Positions 21,807-29,359 of a DNA stretch of 29,941 bases are shown here, one piece after another. The position numbers and the translations under genes were made by a program. The stretch spans positions 1-29,941 of the forward strand of contig DHOI01000138.1 in the NCBI GenBank assembly GCA_002409725.1, read 5' to 3'. Every line of letters starts with the position of its first letter. Position 1 is the first letter of the stretch. The stretch is from Christensenella sp. UBA5394 (GTDB taxonomy: Bacteria; Bacillota; Clostridia; Christensenellales; CAG-138). A model generated the notes under the pieces. That model saw nothing but the letters and a program-made list of their open reading frames with translations. It did no database searches and was not told the DNA's origin.

Positions 21807-23894
21807 TTATTCCACGGCCCGGCTCCAATGGCCGCGGGTGGCGTTCGCAGGCGGCTCCACAGCCTCGCCAGCGAGAGCCGCTTTGGCCCGCGCGATCAGG
21901 CGGGATACCTCGCTGGGCTCCTCCTCATAAAAGGCGAGCTGCACGAGGCCGGGCCTGGGCAATTGCGCGAGGTAATCCGTTATATCCGTGGGCAGGCAGT
22001 TCAATAGGCGCACCAAGCAGCCGTCCGCCCCTTTCACAGACGAAAGGGGGAAGCGCCGCCCGGCCTCATCCTCGAGATAATCGCCCACGCCCGTGCAGCC
22101 GCCGCAGCCCCTTGCCTCCTTGCGAGGGCAATGGAAAAGCTGCATCAGCTGCGCCCGGCCATAGGCCGAGATTCCGGAGGCGTAATCTACTGCCAGTATA
22201 TCACGCATTTGCGCCTTTGTCAGTTCCACAGATAGCATCACCTCTGCGAATCCCATCGATTTTAGGCTGTGCACGCTTTCGGTGTTGAAGGCGTTCAGTT
22301 GGGTGCCCGCGATGCGCAAGGCCAGGCCCTCGGTCATCAGCGCTTGGCCGATATTCGCCGCCACGGCTCCATCGACAAGGCCGCTATGCAGCAAGCCTTC
22401 CAGGCGCGCCGTTTCCTTGCCCTGCGGGGCTGCGGTAGGCAGGGCAAGGAGCAGCCGGGCAGGCCCGCGCAGGTCTTGCAAAGCGTTTAACGCGGCTTCC
22501 GCCTGTAAAGAGGCTTCCAGCGCCACCATTTCCGCCCCGGCCGCCGCGGCCGCGCGCGCCTGGGCCTCATTGCGTACAAGGGCCAGTATCTGCGTAGGCT
22601 CGTTTCGCGGCGCGGGCACGAGATTCTCGGCGGGCTGCGCCTGTGGCGCTTTTCGCCGCAAACGTAGGGCTTCGATTAGAGCCTCACAGGTCCGGCGGCG
22701 CAGTTCGTTGAGACTGCGAACGGGTAGGTAAGCATCCTCGTCGATCTCCCCCGTGCAGGAGGCGGCGATGAAGGGCGTGTCCCCGAGCTTTCTTAGCTGC
22801 TCCAAATAGCGCGCCGCGCTCTGCGGCTTCTCCGCTCGTTCGGGCGCAGGTCCTTCCACGGAGATGGACGCGCGGCCCTCGGCCGTAATTTTCAGCCGGA
22901 CAGGTTCGCCCAGACGCAAGGTCAGGTGCAATGAGATGGGTTGGCGGCGGTTCTCGCCGGCGTAGCTTTGGGCCAACTCCCGCAAAAGGGCGGCTGCCGG
23001 GGCCGCCTCGGCCACGCAGCCCGTAATTGCATGATCGCCATAAAAATAGCCCGTTTTGCCCCCGCCCCGATCGAACAGGGCCAGCAGGCGCTGCTTGTGC
23101 GTGGCAAGTTCCTTTGCGTTTGCGCCATCCAAGGCGGCGCGGTAGGCGGCGGTGACGGCGGCCACGTATTCCGGCCGCTTCATACGGCCTTCCAGCTTTA
23201 GCCAGGATACCCCGGCAGAGGCGAGATCATCCAAATGCTCGAGCATGCAAAGGTCGGAAAGGCTCAGGGCATAATCATCGGGGCCGGGCTTGCGGCTGAG
23301 GGCCATACGCTTGCGGCAGGGCTGGGCGCAGGTACCCCGGTTGCCGCTCCGCTCCCCGGCCATGGAGGAAAGCAGGCAGGCTCCGGAAAAGCTCATGCAC
23401 AGCGCGCCATGGGCAAAGGCTTCGAGGGGGATATCCACGGCCGCATGGATGGCGCGGATGCCGTCAAGGCCCACCTCGCGGGCCAGCACGGCGCATTTCA
23501 GGCCCAACTCCTGCATTAGCCTGGCCCCCGGGATATCGCACACGCCCAACTGGGTGCTGGCGTGGAGGCTGAAATCCGGCAATTCCCGCTTTAAAAGGTG
23601 GATCAGGCCCAAGTCCTGCACGATCAGCGCATCCGCCCCGGCCTCGTAAAGGAAGCGGGCGTAGGCCAAAGCCGCTGGCAGCTCCCGATCTGTGAGCAGG
23701 GTGTTCATGGTGATAAAGGAACGCGCGCCATAGAGGCGGCAGGCATCCAAAGCCTTCAGCATGGCGTTCTCATCAAAATTGGCCGCGCCCCGACGGGCGT
23801 TGAAGGCGGCCCCGCCGAAGTAGACCCCATCCGCCCCGCTTTGTAGGGCTGCACGCAAGCTCTCGGGGCTGCCCGCGGGCGATAAAAGCAGCAT
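21807..23894 (-). CDS. U32 family protein, RlhA-like (23S rRNA hydroxylation type)
   Basis: The 695-residue protein begins MLLLSPAGSPESLRAALQSG, the U32 'peptidase' start, and contains the family block FAHGALCMSFSGACLLSS followed by GNRGTCAQPCR, with the Cys cluster that holds an iron-sulfur centre in RNA-hydroxylating members. A C-terminal DUF3656-type region completes the long form seen in RlhA, which hydroxylates C2501 of 23S rRNA in Escherichia coli. The ATG at 23894 is preferred because GAGGAGA lies just upstream; an ATG 21 codons earlier falls inside the zapA terminator. The zapA-U32-mutS2 order is frequent in Clostridia. The exact RNA substrate is inferred. Confidence 0.88.
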   Translation of the reverse strand: MLLLSPAGSPESLRAALQSGADGVYFGGAAFNARRGAANFDENAMLKALDACRLYGARSFITMNTLLTDRELPAALAYARFLYEAGADALIVQDLGLIHLLKRELPDFSLHASTQLGVCDIPGARLMQELGLKCAVLAREVGLDGIRAIHAAVDIPLEAFAHGALCMSFSGACLLSSMAGERSGNRGTCAQPCRKRMALSRKPGPDDYALSLSDLCMLEHLDDLASAGVSWLKLEGRMKRPEYVAAVTAAYRAALDGANAKELATHKQRLLALFDRGGGKTGYFYGDHAITGCVAEAAPAAALLRELAQSYAGENRRQPISLHLTLRLGEPVRLKITAEGRASISVEGPAPERAEKPQSAARYLEQLRKLGDTPFIAASCTGEIDEDAYLPVRSLNELRRRTCEALIEALRLRRKAPQAQPAENLVPAPRNEPTQILALVRNEAQARAAAAAGAEMVALEASLQAEAALNALQDLRGPARLLLALPTAAPQGKETARLEGLLHSGLVDGAVAANIGQALMTEGLALRIAGTQLNAFNTESVHSLKSMGFAEVMLSVELTKAQMRDILAVDYASGISAYGRAQLMQLFHCPRKEARGCGGCTGVGDYLEDEAGRRFPLSSVKGADGCLVRLLNCLPTDITDYLAQLPRPGLVQLAFYEEEPSEVSRLIARAKAALAGEAVEPPANATRGHWSRAVE

Positions 23895-23919
23895 AGTCTT
23901 TTCTCCTCTGTTCAGGGAC

Positions 23920-23950
23920 AAAAAAGCGGCCGGGAAACATCCCGGGCCGC
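23920..23950 (-). terminator. Terminator after zapA
   Basis: On the minus strand a GC-rich stem (GCGGCC-GGGA with TCCC-GGCCGC, one bulged base, four-base loop) is followed by six T residues. It lies 18 bases past the zapA stop and about 25 bases before the U32 gene's ATG. Confidence 0.85.
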
Positions 23951-23968
23951 ACAGCATCCGCCATCAGC

Positions 23969-24283
23969 TCATTTTGTGGGCAGCGCTTTCCCGCTCTCGA
24001 AAGGGCGCTTGACGGGCGCGCTTTGGCGGGGCATCTCCCGGAGCTCTGAAATGCGGGAATCTAGCGCGTCGTAATCCTCCCGTAGCTTATGCAGCTCGTC
24101 GGATAAATTCAGCGCCGCCAGGAGAACGCAATTGCCCGTGCTCAAATTGGGATAGGCCCGCTGCACCTCTTCGATCTTTTCGTTGACATACTTGGCGATC
24201 TTGCGGACATATACCTCGCTCTCCTCAGCAGCCAAACGAAAATCCTGCCCGCCGATCTGTACGGTGACATGCGTTTTATCCAT
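23969..24283 (-). CDS. zapA: Cell division protein ZapA
   Basis: The 104-residue protein starts MDKTHVTVQIGGQDFRLAAEE and has the ZapA pattern: a small N-terminal beta domain, a conserved YVRKIAKYVNEKIEEVQ helix, and a coiled coil (DELHKLREDYDALDSRISELR). ZapA bundles FtsZ filaments at midcell. The ATG at 24283, behind GGAAGGA, is preferred over one six codons upstream. A sigma-A promoter with an overlapping palindrome lies upstream and a terminator downstream, so it is a separately controlled small gene. Confidence 0.9.
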   Translation of the reverse strand: MDKTHVTVQIGGQDFRLAAEESEVYVRKIAKYVNEKIEEVQRAYPNLSTGNCVLLAALNLSDELHKLREDYDALDSRISELREMPRQSAPVKRPFESGKALPTK

Positions 24284-24339
24284 AGTATTTCCTTCCCCCA
24301 AGCGATCCTACACAAAATATATGGTATACCTGTTTCCAT

Positions 24340-24373
24340 ATTATACAATAACTGGTGGATACTTGCAAGTATC
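24340..24373 (-). promoter_or_regulatory. zapA promoter with palindromic operator candidate
   Basis: TTGCAA (24363-24368), a 17-base spacer and TATAAT (complement of 24340-24345) form a good promoter. A perfect 16-base palindrome GATACTTGCAAGTATC (24358-24373) is centred on the -35 box, where a bound repressor would block transcription. Confidence 0.7.
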
Positions 24374-24388
24374 GACATATAATTTGCT

Positions 24389-25039
24389 TTAGTTATCGCT
24401 CCTTGTAGCGGAGGCGCAGATCAGAGATCCCTCCGCCTCATTCCGGGCGATGTAGCAGGTAAAGGCAAGGTTCCCCGCCTTCTCTTCCCGACTGGCGCCT
24501 GTTTGGGCCGTTTCCTCGAGCAGAGCACAAAAGCGGGCGATATCAGCAGCCGTGCAGGAGCCGGTGGGGTCTAAGGCGGTACAAAGGGCGGGCAGGGCTT
24601 CCTGCCGCCAGGCCTGGCAGGCGGCGTAAGCTTCAAGCCGCGCTTGGTAAACATCCGCTTCGATGGGCGTGGCGTTCTTGGGCAATTTTTCGGGGGCCGG
24701 TTCATCGGGCAGGCGCAGCAGGAAGGCGCAGACCCCGCCTTCCCTGAAGGAGAGCGTCAGGTAAGCATCCGCCATATCCTCGCGGGCGAGCCGATATTCC
24801 GCAGAGCCCGGCAGCTTACCCGCCTCCGGCTCCGGCTGGGCCGGGAGACCGAAGGCGGCGGCGTTTTCTAAGAAGGCATCCTCGGAGGGGTAGCTGTGGT
24901 AAAGGGGCGTGGGCGTCGGCTCCGCCTCCGCCGGGGCCGCAGGCAGGGATTGCGCCACATACAGGCCCACGCAGCAGGCGATCATCGCCCCGGTAAAGAG
25001 CAGGTAGCCCCGGCCCTGGTTGCGCTTCGCCTTTGCCAT
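24389..25039 (-). CDS. Membrane-anchored protein of unknown function
   Basis: I do not recognise a family. The 216-residue product has a short basic N-terminus, one membrane helix (about 12-31), a Pro/Ala/Glu/Thr linker (PAAPAEAEPTPTP), and an extracytoplasmic domain of about 165 residues that is acidic, Ala-rich and contains several Cys (CYIARN, LCTALD, SCTAAD, FCALLE). It starts three bases after the stop of the pseudouridine synthase gene, so it is translationally linked to lspA and that gene. An exported, disulfide-bonded role is possible but unproven. Confidence 0.75.
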   Translation of the reverse strand: MAKAKRNQGRGYLLFTGAMIACCVGLYVAQSLPAAPAEAEPTPTPLYHSYPSEDAFLENAAAFGLPAQPEPEAGKLPGSAEYRLAREDMADAYLTLSFREGGVCAFLLRLPDEPAPEKLPKNATPIEADVYQARLEAYAACQAWRQEALPALCTALDPTGSCTAADIARFCALLEETAQTGASREEKAGNLAFTCYIARNEAEGSLICASATRSDN

Positions 25040-25042
25040 GGC

Positions 25043-26032
25043 TCATTCCCCCCAGAGTTTTTGCAAAAAAGCCTCGATATCCTCGTCTCCCGGCCTGCCC
25101 GCCTTTTGCAGGGCTGTGCGGAAATACGCCGGCACTGGGGCTGCAAAGGCCATATCCTGCCCCGTGCGCGGGTGGCGGAGAGCCAGCCGGGCCGCATGCA
25201 GGGCCTGGCCTTCGAGGCCCAGCTTGGGCTTCGAAGGACCGTATACCACATCCCCGGCCACGGGGTGGCCCAGGCTCGCCATATGTACCCGGATCTGGTG
25301 GGTGCGGCCCGTTTCCAGCCTGGCTTCTATCAACGTGAATTTCCCGTAGCGTTCCAGCACCCGCCAATGGGTCACGGCGCTGCGGCCTTCCCTATCGATG
25401 GCCATGCGCTTGCGGTCGGTGCGGCTGCGGGCGATGGCCGCGTCCACCGTGCCTGCATCCTCGCGAAAATTGCCCTCCACGATGGCGATATAGGTGCGTC
25501 GGACCGTATGGGCCTTGAGCTGCTCCGAAAGGGAATTGTGGGCCAGGTCGTTCTTGGCCACCACAAGCAGGCCGCTGGTCAGCTTATCGATGCGGTGCAC
25601 GATGCCGGGCCGGGCCGCCCCGCCGATGCCGGAAAGCCCCTCCAAATGAAAGAGCAGGGCATTGACCAGCGTGCCGTCCGGATTGCCGGCCGCCGGGTGC
25701 ACCACCATGCCCTGGGGCTTGTCGATCACGGCGATATCCGCATCCTCATACACGATCGAGAGGGGGATATCCTGGGGCCTGGCCTCCAATTCGCGCACGG
25801 GTGGCGGCAGAAAGGAAACGAAGTCTCCCTCCCGCAGCTTATCGCTGGCTTTGGCTGTTCGCCCCTCGATGGCGGCGTTGCCACAAGCGATGGCCCGCTG
25901 TGCCTGCGAACGGGTGAGGCCAAAGGAACGGGCGCAGAATACATCCAGCCGTTCCCCGGCGCTGTCCGCCCGGGCTTCCAGCGTCGCTTCGGGGCCTTCG
26001 TATTCGCCTTCGAATTCGAAATCGGAAATCAT
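25043..26032 (-). CDS. RluD-family pseudouridine synthase
   Basis: The 329-residue enzyme has an N-terminal S4 RNA-binding domain (about 25-75, GERLDVFCARSFGLTRSQ) and a RluA/RluD catalytic domain with the active-site Asp149 in RPGIVHRIDKLTSGLLVVAK. It converts uridine to pseudouridine in rRNA. The RluD subgroup normally modifies the 23S helix 69 region, but paralogues differ, so no symbol is given. Its ATG overlaps the lspA stop (ATGA). The lspA-rluD pair is conserved in Firmicutes. Confidence 0.94.
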   Translation of the reverse strand: MISDFEFEGEYEGPEATLEARADSAGERLDVFCARSFGLTRSQAQRAIACGNAAIEGRTAKASDKLREGDFVSFLPPPVRELEARPQDIPLSIVYEDADIAVIDKPQGMVVHPAAGNPDGTLVNALLFHLEGLSGIGGAARPGIVHRIDKLTSGLLVVAKNDLAHNSLSEQLKAHTVRRTYIAIVEGNFREDAGTVDAAIARSRTDRKRMAIDREGRSAVTHWRVLERYGKFTLIEARLETGRTHQIRVHMASLGHPVAGDVVYGPSKPKLGLEGQALHAARLALRHPRTGQDMAFAAPVPAYFRTALQKAGRPGDEDIEAFLQKLWGE

Positions 26033-26550
26033 TCTGCGGGCCCGGCCCCGCCCTCCTTGGGGAGCGCCTTCTCGCCCTTGGGCGGGTCCGCCATATACCG
26101 TTTGCCCTTGAGGAACAGCAGATCGATGAAAAGCAGCACGCAGCCCACGCTCACGGCGCTGTCGGCCACGTTGAAGATAGCAAAATTGATGATTACGGCG
26201 GAGAACATATCCCGCACATAGCCCAGGAACAAGCGGTCGATGAAATTCCCCAGCGCGCCGCCCAGGATGAGAGCAAGCGTCACCCGCATCAGAAGGTGCA
26301 TTTTGCCCCGCTCCTTATGGAGAAACCAGATCATGATCCCGCAGGCGATCACGGTAGTTATGATAAAGAACCAGCGGGCGTTTTGCAGCATGCCAAAGGC
26401 AGCGCCGCGGTTTTCCGTATACGTAAGATGGAAAATCCCGGGCCAGAGGGCATAGGTATTGGCGGGCAGGACGGTAAGCAAGTTTGCGGCCAGCAGCTTA
26501 GTAACCTGATCCAGCGCCACCACGGCCGCGGCGATGATGATAACGAGCAT
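26029..26550 (-). CDS. lspA: Lipoprotein signal peptidase LspA
   Basis: This membrane protease removes signal peptides from prolipoproteins after lipid attachment. Four helices are apparent, and the conserved blocks are DQVTK, TENRGAAFG, GNFIDR with YVRDMF (Asp114) and FNVADS (Asp130); the last two hold the catalytic aspartates. The ATG at 26550 is chosen because AGGAG lies seven bases upstream; the ATG two codons earlier is only one base from it. A cytoplasmic tail of about 25 residues (PPKGEKALPKEGGAGPAE) is an extension. Two predicted lipoproteins in this window would be substrates. Confidence 0.97.
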   Translation of the reverse strand: MLVIIIAAAVVALDQVTKLLAANLLTVLPANTYALWPGIFHLTYTENRGAAFGMLQNARWFFIITTVIACGIMIWFLHKERGKMHLLMRVTLALILGGALGNFIDRLFLGYVRDMFSAVIINFAIFNVADSAVSVGCVLLFIDLLFLKGKRYMADPPKGEKALPKEGGAGPAE

Positions 26551-26579
26551 GTACATTCTCCTACTAATCTTTCCGTTCC

Positions 26580-26608
26580 AGTATAGCCAAAGGTTGCCTT
26601 GCGGTCAA
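26580..26608 (-). promoter_or_regulatory. Sigma-A promoter of lspA
   Basis: TTGACC (complement of 26603-26608), a 17-base spacer and TATACT (complement of 26580-26585) lie upstream of lspA. The TGA in the -35 box is the stop of the binding-protein gene (26605-26607). Confidence 0.75.
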
Positions 26609-28233
26609 TCCTGGCGCTGGTTGATATACCATTTATCCGCCGTATACATGATATCTGGCTCACGCGCCTCGCTCACACCCTTGATCTCCGCCGAATAGAC
26701 GATGCTGTTGAGGCGGAAGTAAAGCACGATGAAGGGCAGTTCCTCCGCGAATTTCACCTGAAATGCCGAGGCTGCCTCGCGGTAGGCAGTTTCGTCCTTA
26801 GCTATGAGGATATCCTTGGCCATGGCCGTAAGCTCCGGCACGGAATAGTTGCCGTAGTGGGCCGTGCCCGCCGGATCCATCACCTCTGTGAGGTCGCCGT
26901 CGCGGCCAAGGTTCACGCCGATGAGGCAGAGGTCATATGTTCCGGCGCTAAGCTTTTGCATATATTCGCTATCGCTCTGGCCCAAGGCGTGGGGCGCTGC
27001 GGTCAGCTCCACCTCCATGCCTAGCTCCATCAGCTGCGAGGCGATGAGGTTTGCAGCCTCCTTGCGGGTGGTCTCGGAGGATTCATTCACCAACAGGCGC
27101 ACGCTAAAGCCCTGGCCGTTGCGCATGAGCAGGCCGCTCTCTTCATCCTGCTCCCAGCCCGCCTCGGCCAAAAGTTCGCGGGCCTTGGCGAGGTTATAGT
27201 CGTATACCTTGCTCTTACTCTCGTAAATCCAGCTATCCGGCGCGACCGGTACATCGCAGGGCTGGGCACGGTTCATGTAGATATTGGCGATGATCTTGCC
27301 ACGATCCAAGGCGTAGGAAAGGGCCTTGCGTACATTGGCATCCCGAAGGGGCGCGTTGTTGCTGTTGATCAGCAGCAGCTCCGCCGTTTGGGTCATCACA
27401 TCGAGCACCGTGGTGGATTCGCTACGGTAGCGGCCCACGCCCGTGTTGGAGCTGGGCACCATATCCAGCTGGCCGGCCTGGTAGGAGGCCAGGGCCGTTT
27501 CATTGCTGTCGCGCTCCACAAAGACGATGGCGTCGAGATAGGGCCGCTGCTTCCACCAATTCCCGTTGGCAATCAGGCGCGCCTCCTGGCCCGTCCAGCT
27601 TTCCAGCAGGAAGGGGCCCGTGCCCACGGGTAGGGCGGCGGCCTGGCCCCCCTGCATCACGGGGAAGGCGAGGGCATAGAGCGAGGCATAGCCCGCCTGG
27701 GCCATGGTCACCTCCAGCGTGCGGTCGTCCACCGCCCGCATGGATTCGATCTTCTTCGCCTGATAGGCATAATAGGAGTCCGCGCCCAATTCCTTGAGGC
27801 GGGAGAACGTGGCCGTTACGTCATAGGCCGTAAAATCGCTGCCGCTATGCCACTTGACGCCGCTGCGCAGGGTAAAGGTCCATACCTTGGCGGCCTCGTC
27901 GCCGGTCCAGCTTTCCGCCAGCTCCGCCGTGAGCTTGCCCGTGCTGCCGACGCTGATGAGGCCCTCATAGATCAGCGAAAAGAGCGAGAGCATCTCCTCA
28001 GTATTCACGCGCAGGGGGTCGGTGATATCGGCGTTGATGGGCATGGGCAGGCGTATCTCGCCCCCCGTTAGAGGCGCGGGAGCGGGTGAGGGAGTGGTGA
28101 GCAGGGCTGCTTCCTCCTCCTTCTCCACCGTCTGCGCCGAGCAGGCGCAAAGCAGGCAGAAAAGCAGCGCCAATAAAAACGCGGCGGCGCGCCTAACCAA
28201 GCTCGTCCGGATATAGCTTTTTGTATTTTTCAT
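26605..28233 (-). CDS. Family 5 extracellular solute-binding lipoprotein
   Basis: The 542-residue protein is an oligopeptide/nickel-type binding protein (SBP family 5). It has a lipoprotein signal ending FCLLCAC with Cys32 near the cleavage site, a Thr/Pro/Ala linker, and family blocks such as LAESWTGDEAAKVWTFTLRSGVKWHSG, VRKALSYALDRGKI and LLAEAGW. It would bind peptides outside the membrane and hand them to an ABC importer, but no permease or ATPase gene is beside it, so it is an orphan. The ATG at 28233 lies inside the lytic transglycosylase gene (41-base overlap); a TTG at 28200 would give a shorter signal peptide and is an alternative start. Confidence 0.9.
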   Translation of the reverse strand: MKNTKSYIRTSLVRRAAAFLLALLFCLLCACSAQTVEKEEEAALLTTPSPAPAPLTGGEIRLPMPINADITDPLRVNTEEMLSLFSLIYEGLISVGSTGKLTAELAESWTGDEAAKVWTFTLRSGVKWHSGSDFTAYDVTATFSRLKELGADSYYAYQAKKIESMRAVDDRTLEVTMAQAGYASLYALAFPVMQGGQAAALPVGTGPFLLESWTGQEARLIANGNWWKQRPYLDAIVFVERDSNETALASYQAGQLDMVPSSNTGVGRYRSESTTVLDVMTQTAELLLINSNNAPLRDANVRKALSYALDRGKIIANIYMNRAQPCDVPVAPDSWIYESKSKVYDYNLAKARELLAEAGWEQDEESGLLMRNGQGFSVRLLVNESSETTRKEAANLIASQLMELGMEVELTAAPHALGQSDSEYMQKLSAGTYDLCLIGVNLGRDGDLTEVMDPAGTAHYGNYSVPELTAMAKDILIAKDETAYREAASAFQVKFAEELPFIVLYFRLNSIVYSAEIKGVSEAREPDIMYTADKWYINQRQD

Positions 28234-28759
28234 AGGCTTGTTCCACTCTTTTCACATAGCTACCGGTCTCCGCAAAGGGGATCTTCGTCAGTAGGCCATC
28301 CTGGCTGTAGGCCTCGTCCGCCAGCCACTTTTCGAGGTTGCCCGGCCCGGCGTTATAAGCGGCCAGGGCATGGTTGCGCACGCCGCCAAACCGATCCAGC
28401 AGGTAGCGCAGGTACCAGCAGCCTAGGCGGATGTTCAGGGCCGGATCCGTGAGCATGGACTCCGTAAAATCAGCGAGTCCCAGCTTAGCAGCGATCCAGC
28501 CGCCTGTATCCGGCATGATCTGCATAAGGCCCACCGCGCCCTTGGCAGAGGCAACCGCAGGCCGGTTGCCGCTTTCGCAATGGATAACCGCCGCCACCAA
28601 ATAGGGATCGAGGCTGAATTCCGCGCTCGAAGCCATGATCTCGCCTGGGTAATCCAGGCGGTATTTGCGCTTTTCCATATATTCGTTGAGCCAGAAGGCA
28701 CACAGTACCAGGGCCAGCAAAATCGCGGCCACCAGAAGCGCCTTACCGAGCTTTTTCAT
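28193..28759 (-). CDS. SLT-domain lytic transglycosylase
   Basis: The 188-residue enzyme has one N-terminal membrane helix (about 7-25) and a family 1 SLT domain that cleaves the glycan strand of peptidoglycan. The catalytic Glu62 lies in IHCESGNRP, followed by GAVGLMQIMPDTGGW and the AYNAGPGN motif. Its ATG overlaps the coaE stop (ATGA), and it overlaps the binding-protein gene at its end, so coaE, this gene and the binding protein are coupled. Confidence 0.94.
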   Translation of the reverse strand: MKKLGKALLVAAILLALVLCAFWLNEYMEKRKYRLDYPGEIMASSAEFSLDPYLVAAVIHCESGNRPAVASAKGAVGLMQIMPDTGGWIAAKLGLADFTESMLTDPALNIRLGCWYLRYLLDRFGGVRNHALAAYNAGPGNLEKWLADEAYSQDGLLTKIPFAETGSYVKRVEQAYEKYKKLYPDELG

Positions 28760-29358
28760 CGCGTTCCTTTCTCTAGGCGCGCATAGGCGGCCTCCGTTTG
28801 GGCGAAAAGCGCCTCCTTAGAGCCGCCGTTCTCTAAAATCACATCCGCCAGCGCCCGTTTTTCCTCCTCGGGCATCTGGGCGGCCATCCGAGCTTGGGCG
28901 GCCTCGTGGCTTAGTCCGTCACGCGTCATAGCCCGGTTAAGCCGCGCTTCCTCGGGAGCCGTAACCAGCCACACCTCATCACATAGATCCTGCCAGCCGG
29001 CCTCGAGCAAAAGGGCCGCATCCAGTACGGCGGCTTGCATGCCCCGGGCACGGGCCTTGCTCAGCTCGGCTTCCATTTCCGCGCGGATGCGCGGATGCGT
29101 TATGGCGTTGAGATCGGCCAGGGCAGCCGCATCGCCAAAGGCAATGGCAGAGAGGGCGGGCCGATCCAACGCGCCATCAGGCCGCAATATGCCCGGGCCA
29201 AAGCGCGCAACCAGCGCCTGTAAACCCGCCGTATCGGGCAGGACGACCCGCCGGGCCGCCTGATCCGCATCGGCCACATAGGCCCCGAGCTTGGCCAAAT
29301 GCCGCGCTACGGTGGATTTGCCCGCGGCCATGGAGCCGGTGAGGCCGATCACGGGCAT
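28756..29358 (-). CDS. coaE: Dephospho-CoA kinase
   Basis: CoaE phosphorylates dephospho-CoA in the last step of coenzyme A synthesis. The 200-residue protein starts MPVIGLTGSMAAGKSTVARHL, whose P-loop is GSMAAGKS, and shows the family features ADQAARR, THPRIRAEME and TAPEEARLNRAMTRDG. The ATG at 29358 is chosen; a start 40 codons upstream would add a stretch inside polA unrelated to the family. There is no clear ribosome binding site, and only one base separates it from the polA stop, so translation is probably coupled to polA. Confidence 0.94.
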   Translation of the reverse strand: MPVIGLTGSMAAGKSTVARHLAKLGAYVADADQAARRVVLPDTAGLQALVARFGPGILRPDGALDRPALSAIAFGDAAALADLNAITHPRIRAEMEAELSKARARGMQAAVLDAALLLEAGWQDLCDEVWLVTAPEEARLNRAMTRDGLSHEAAQARMAAQMPEEEKRALADVILENGGSKEALFAQTEAAYARLEKGTR

Positions 29359-29359
29359 G

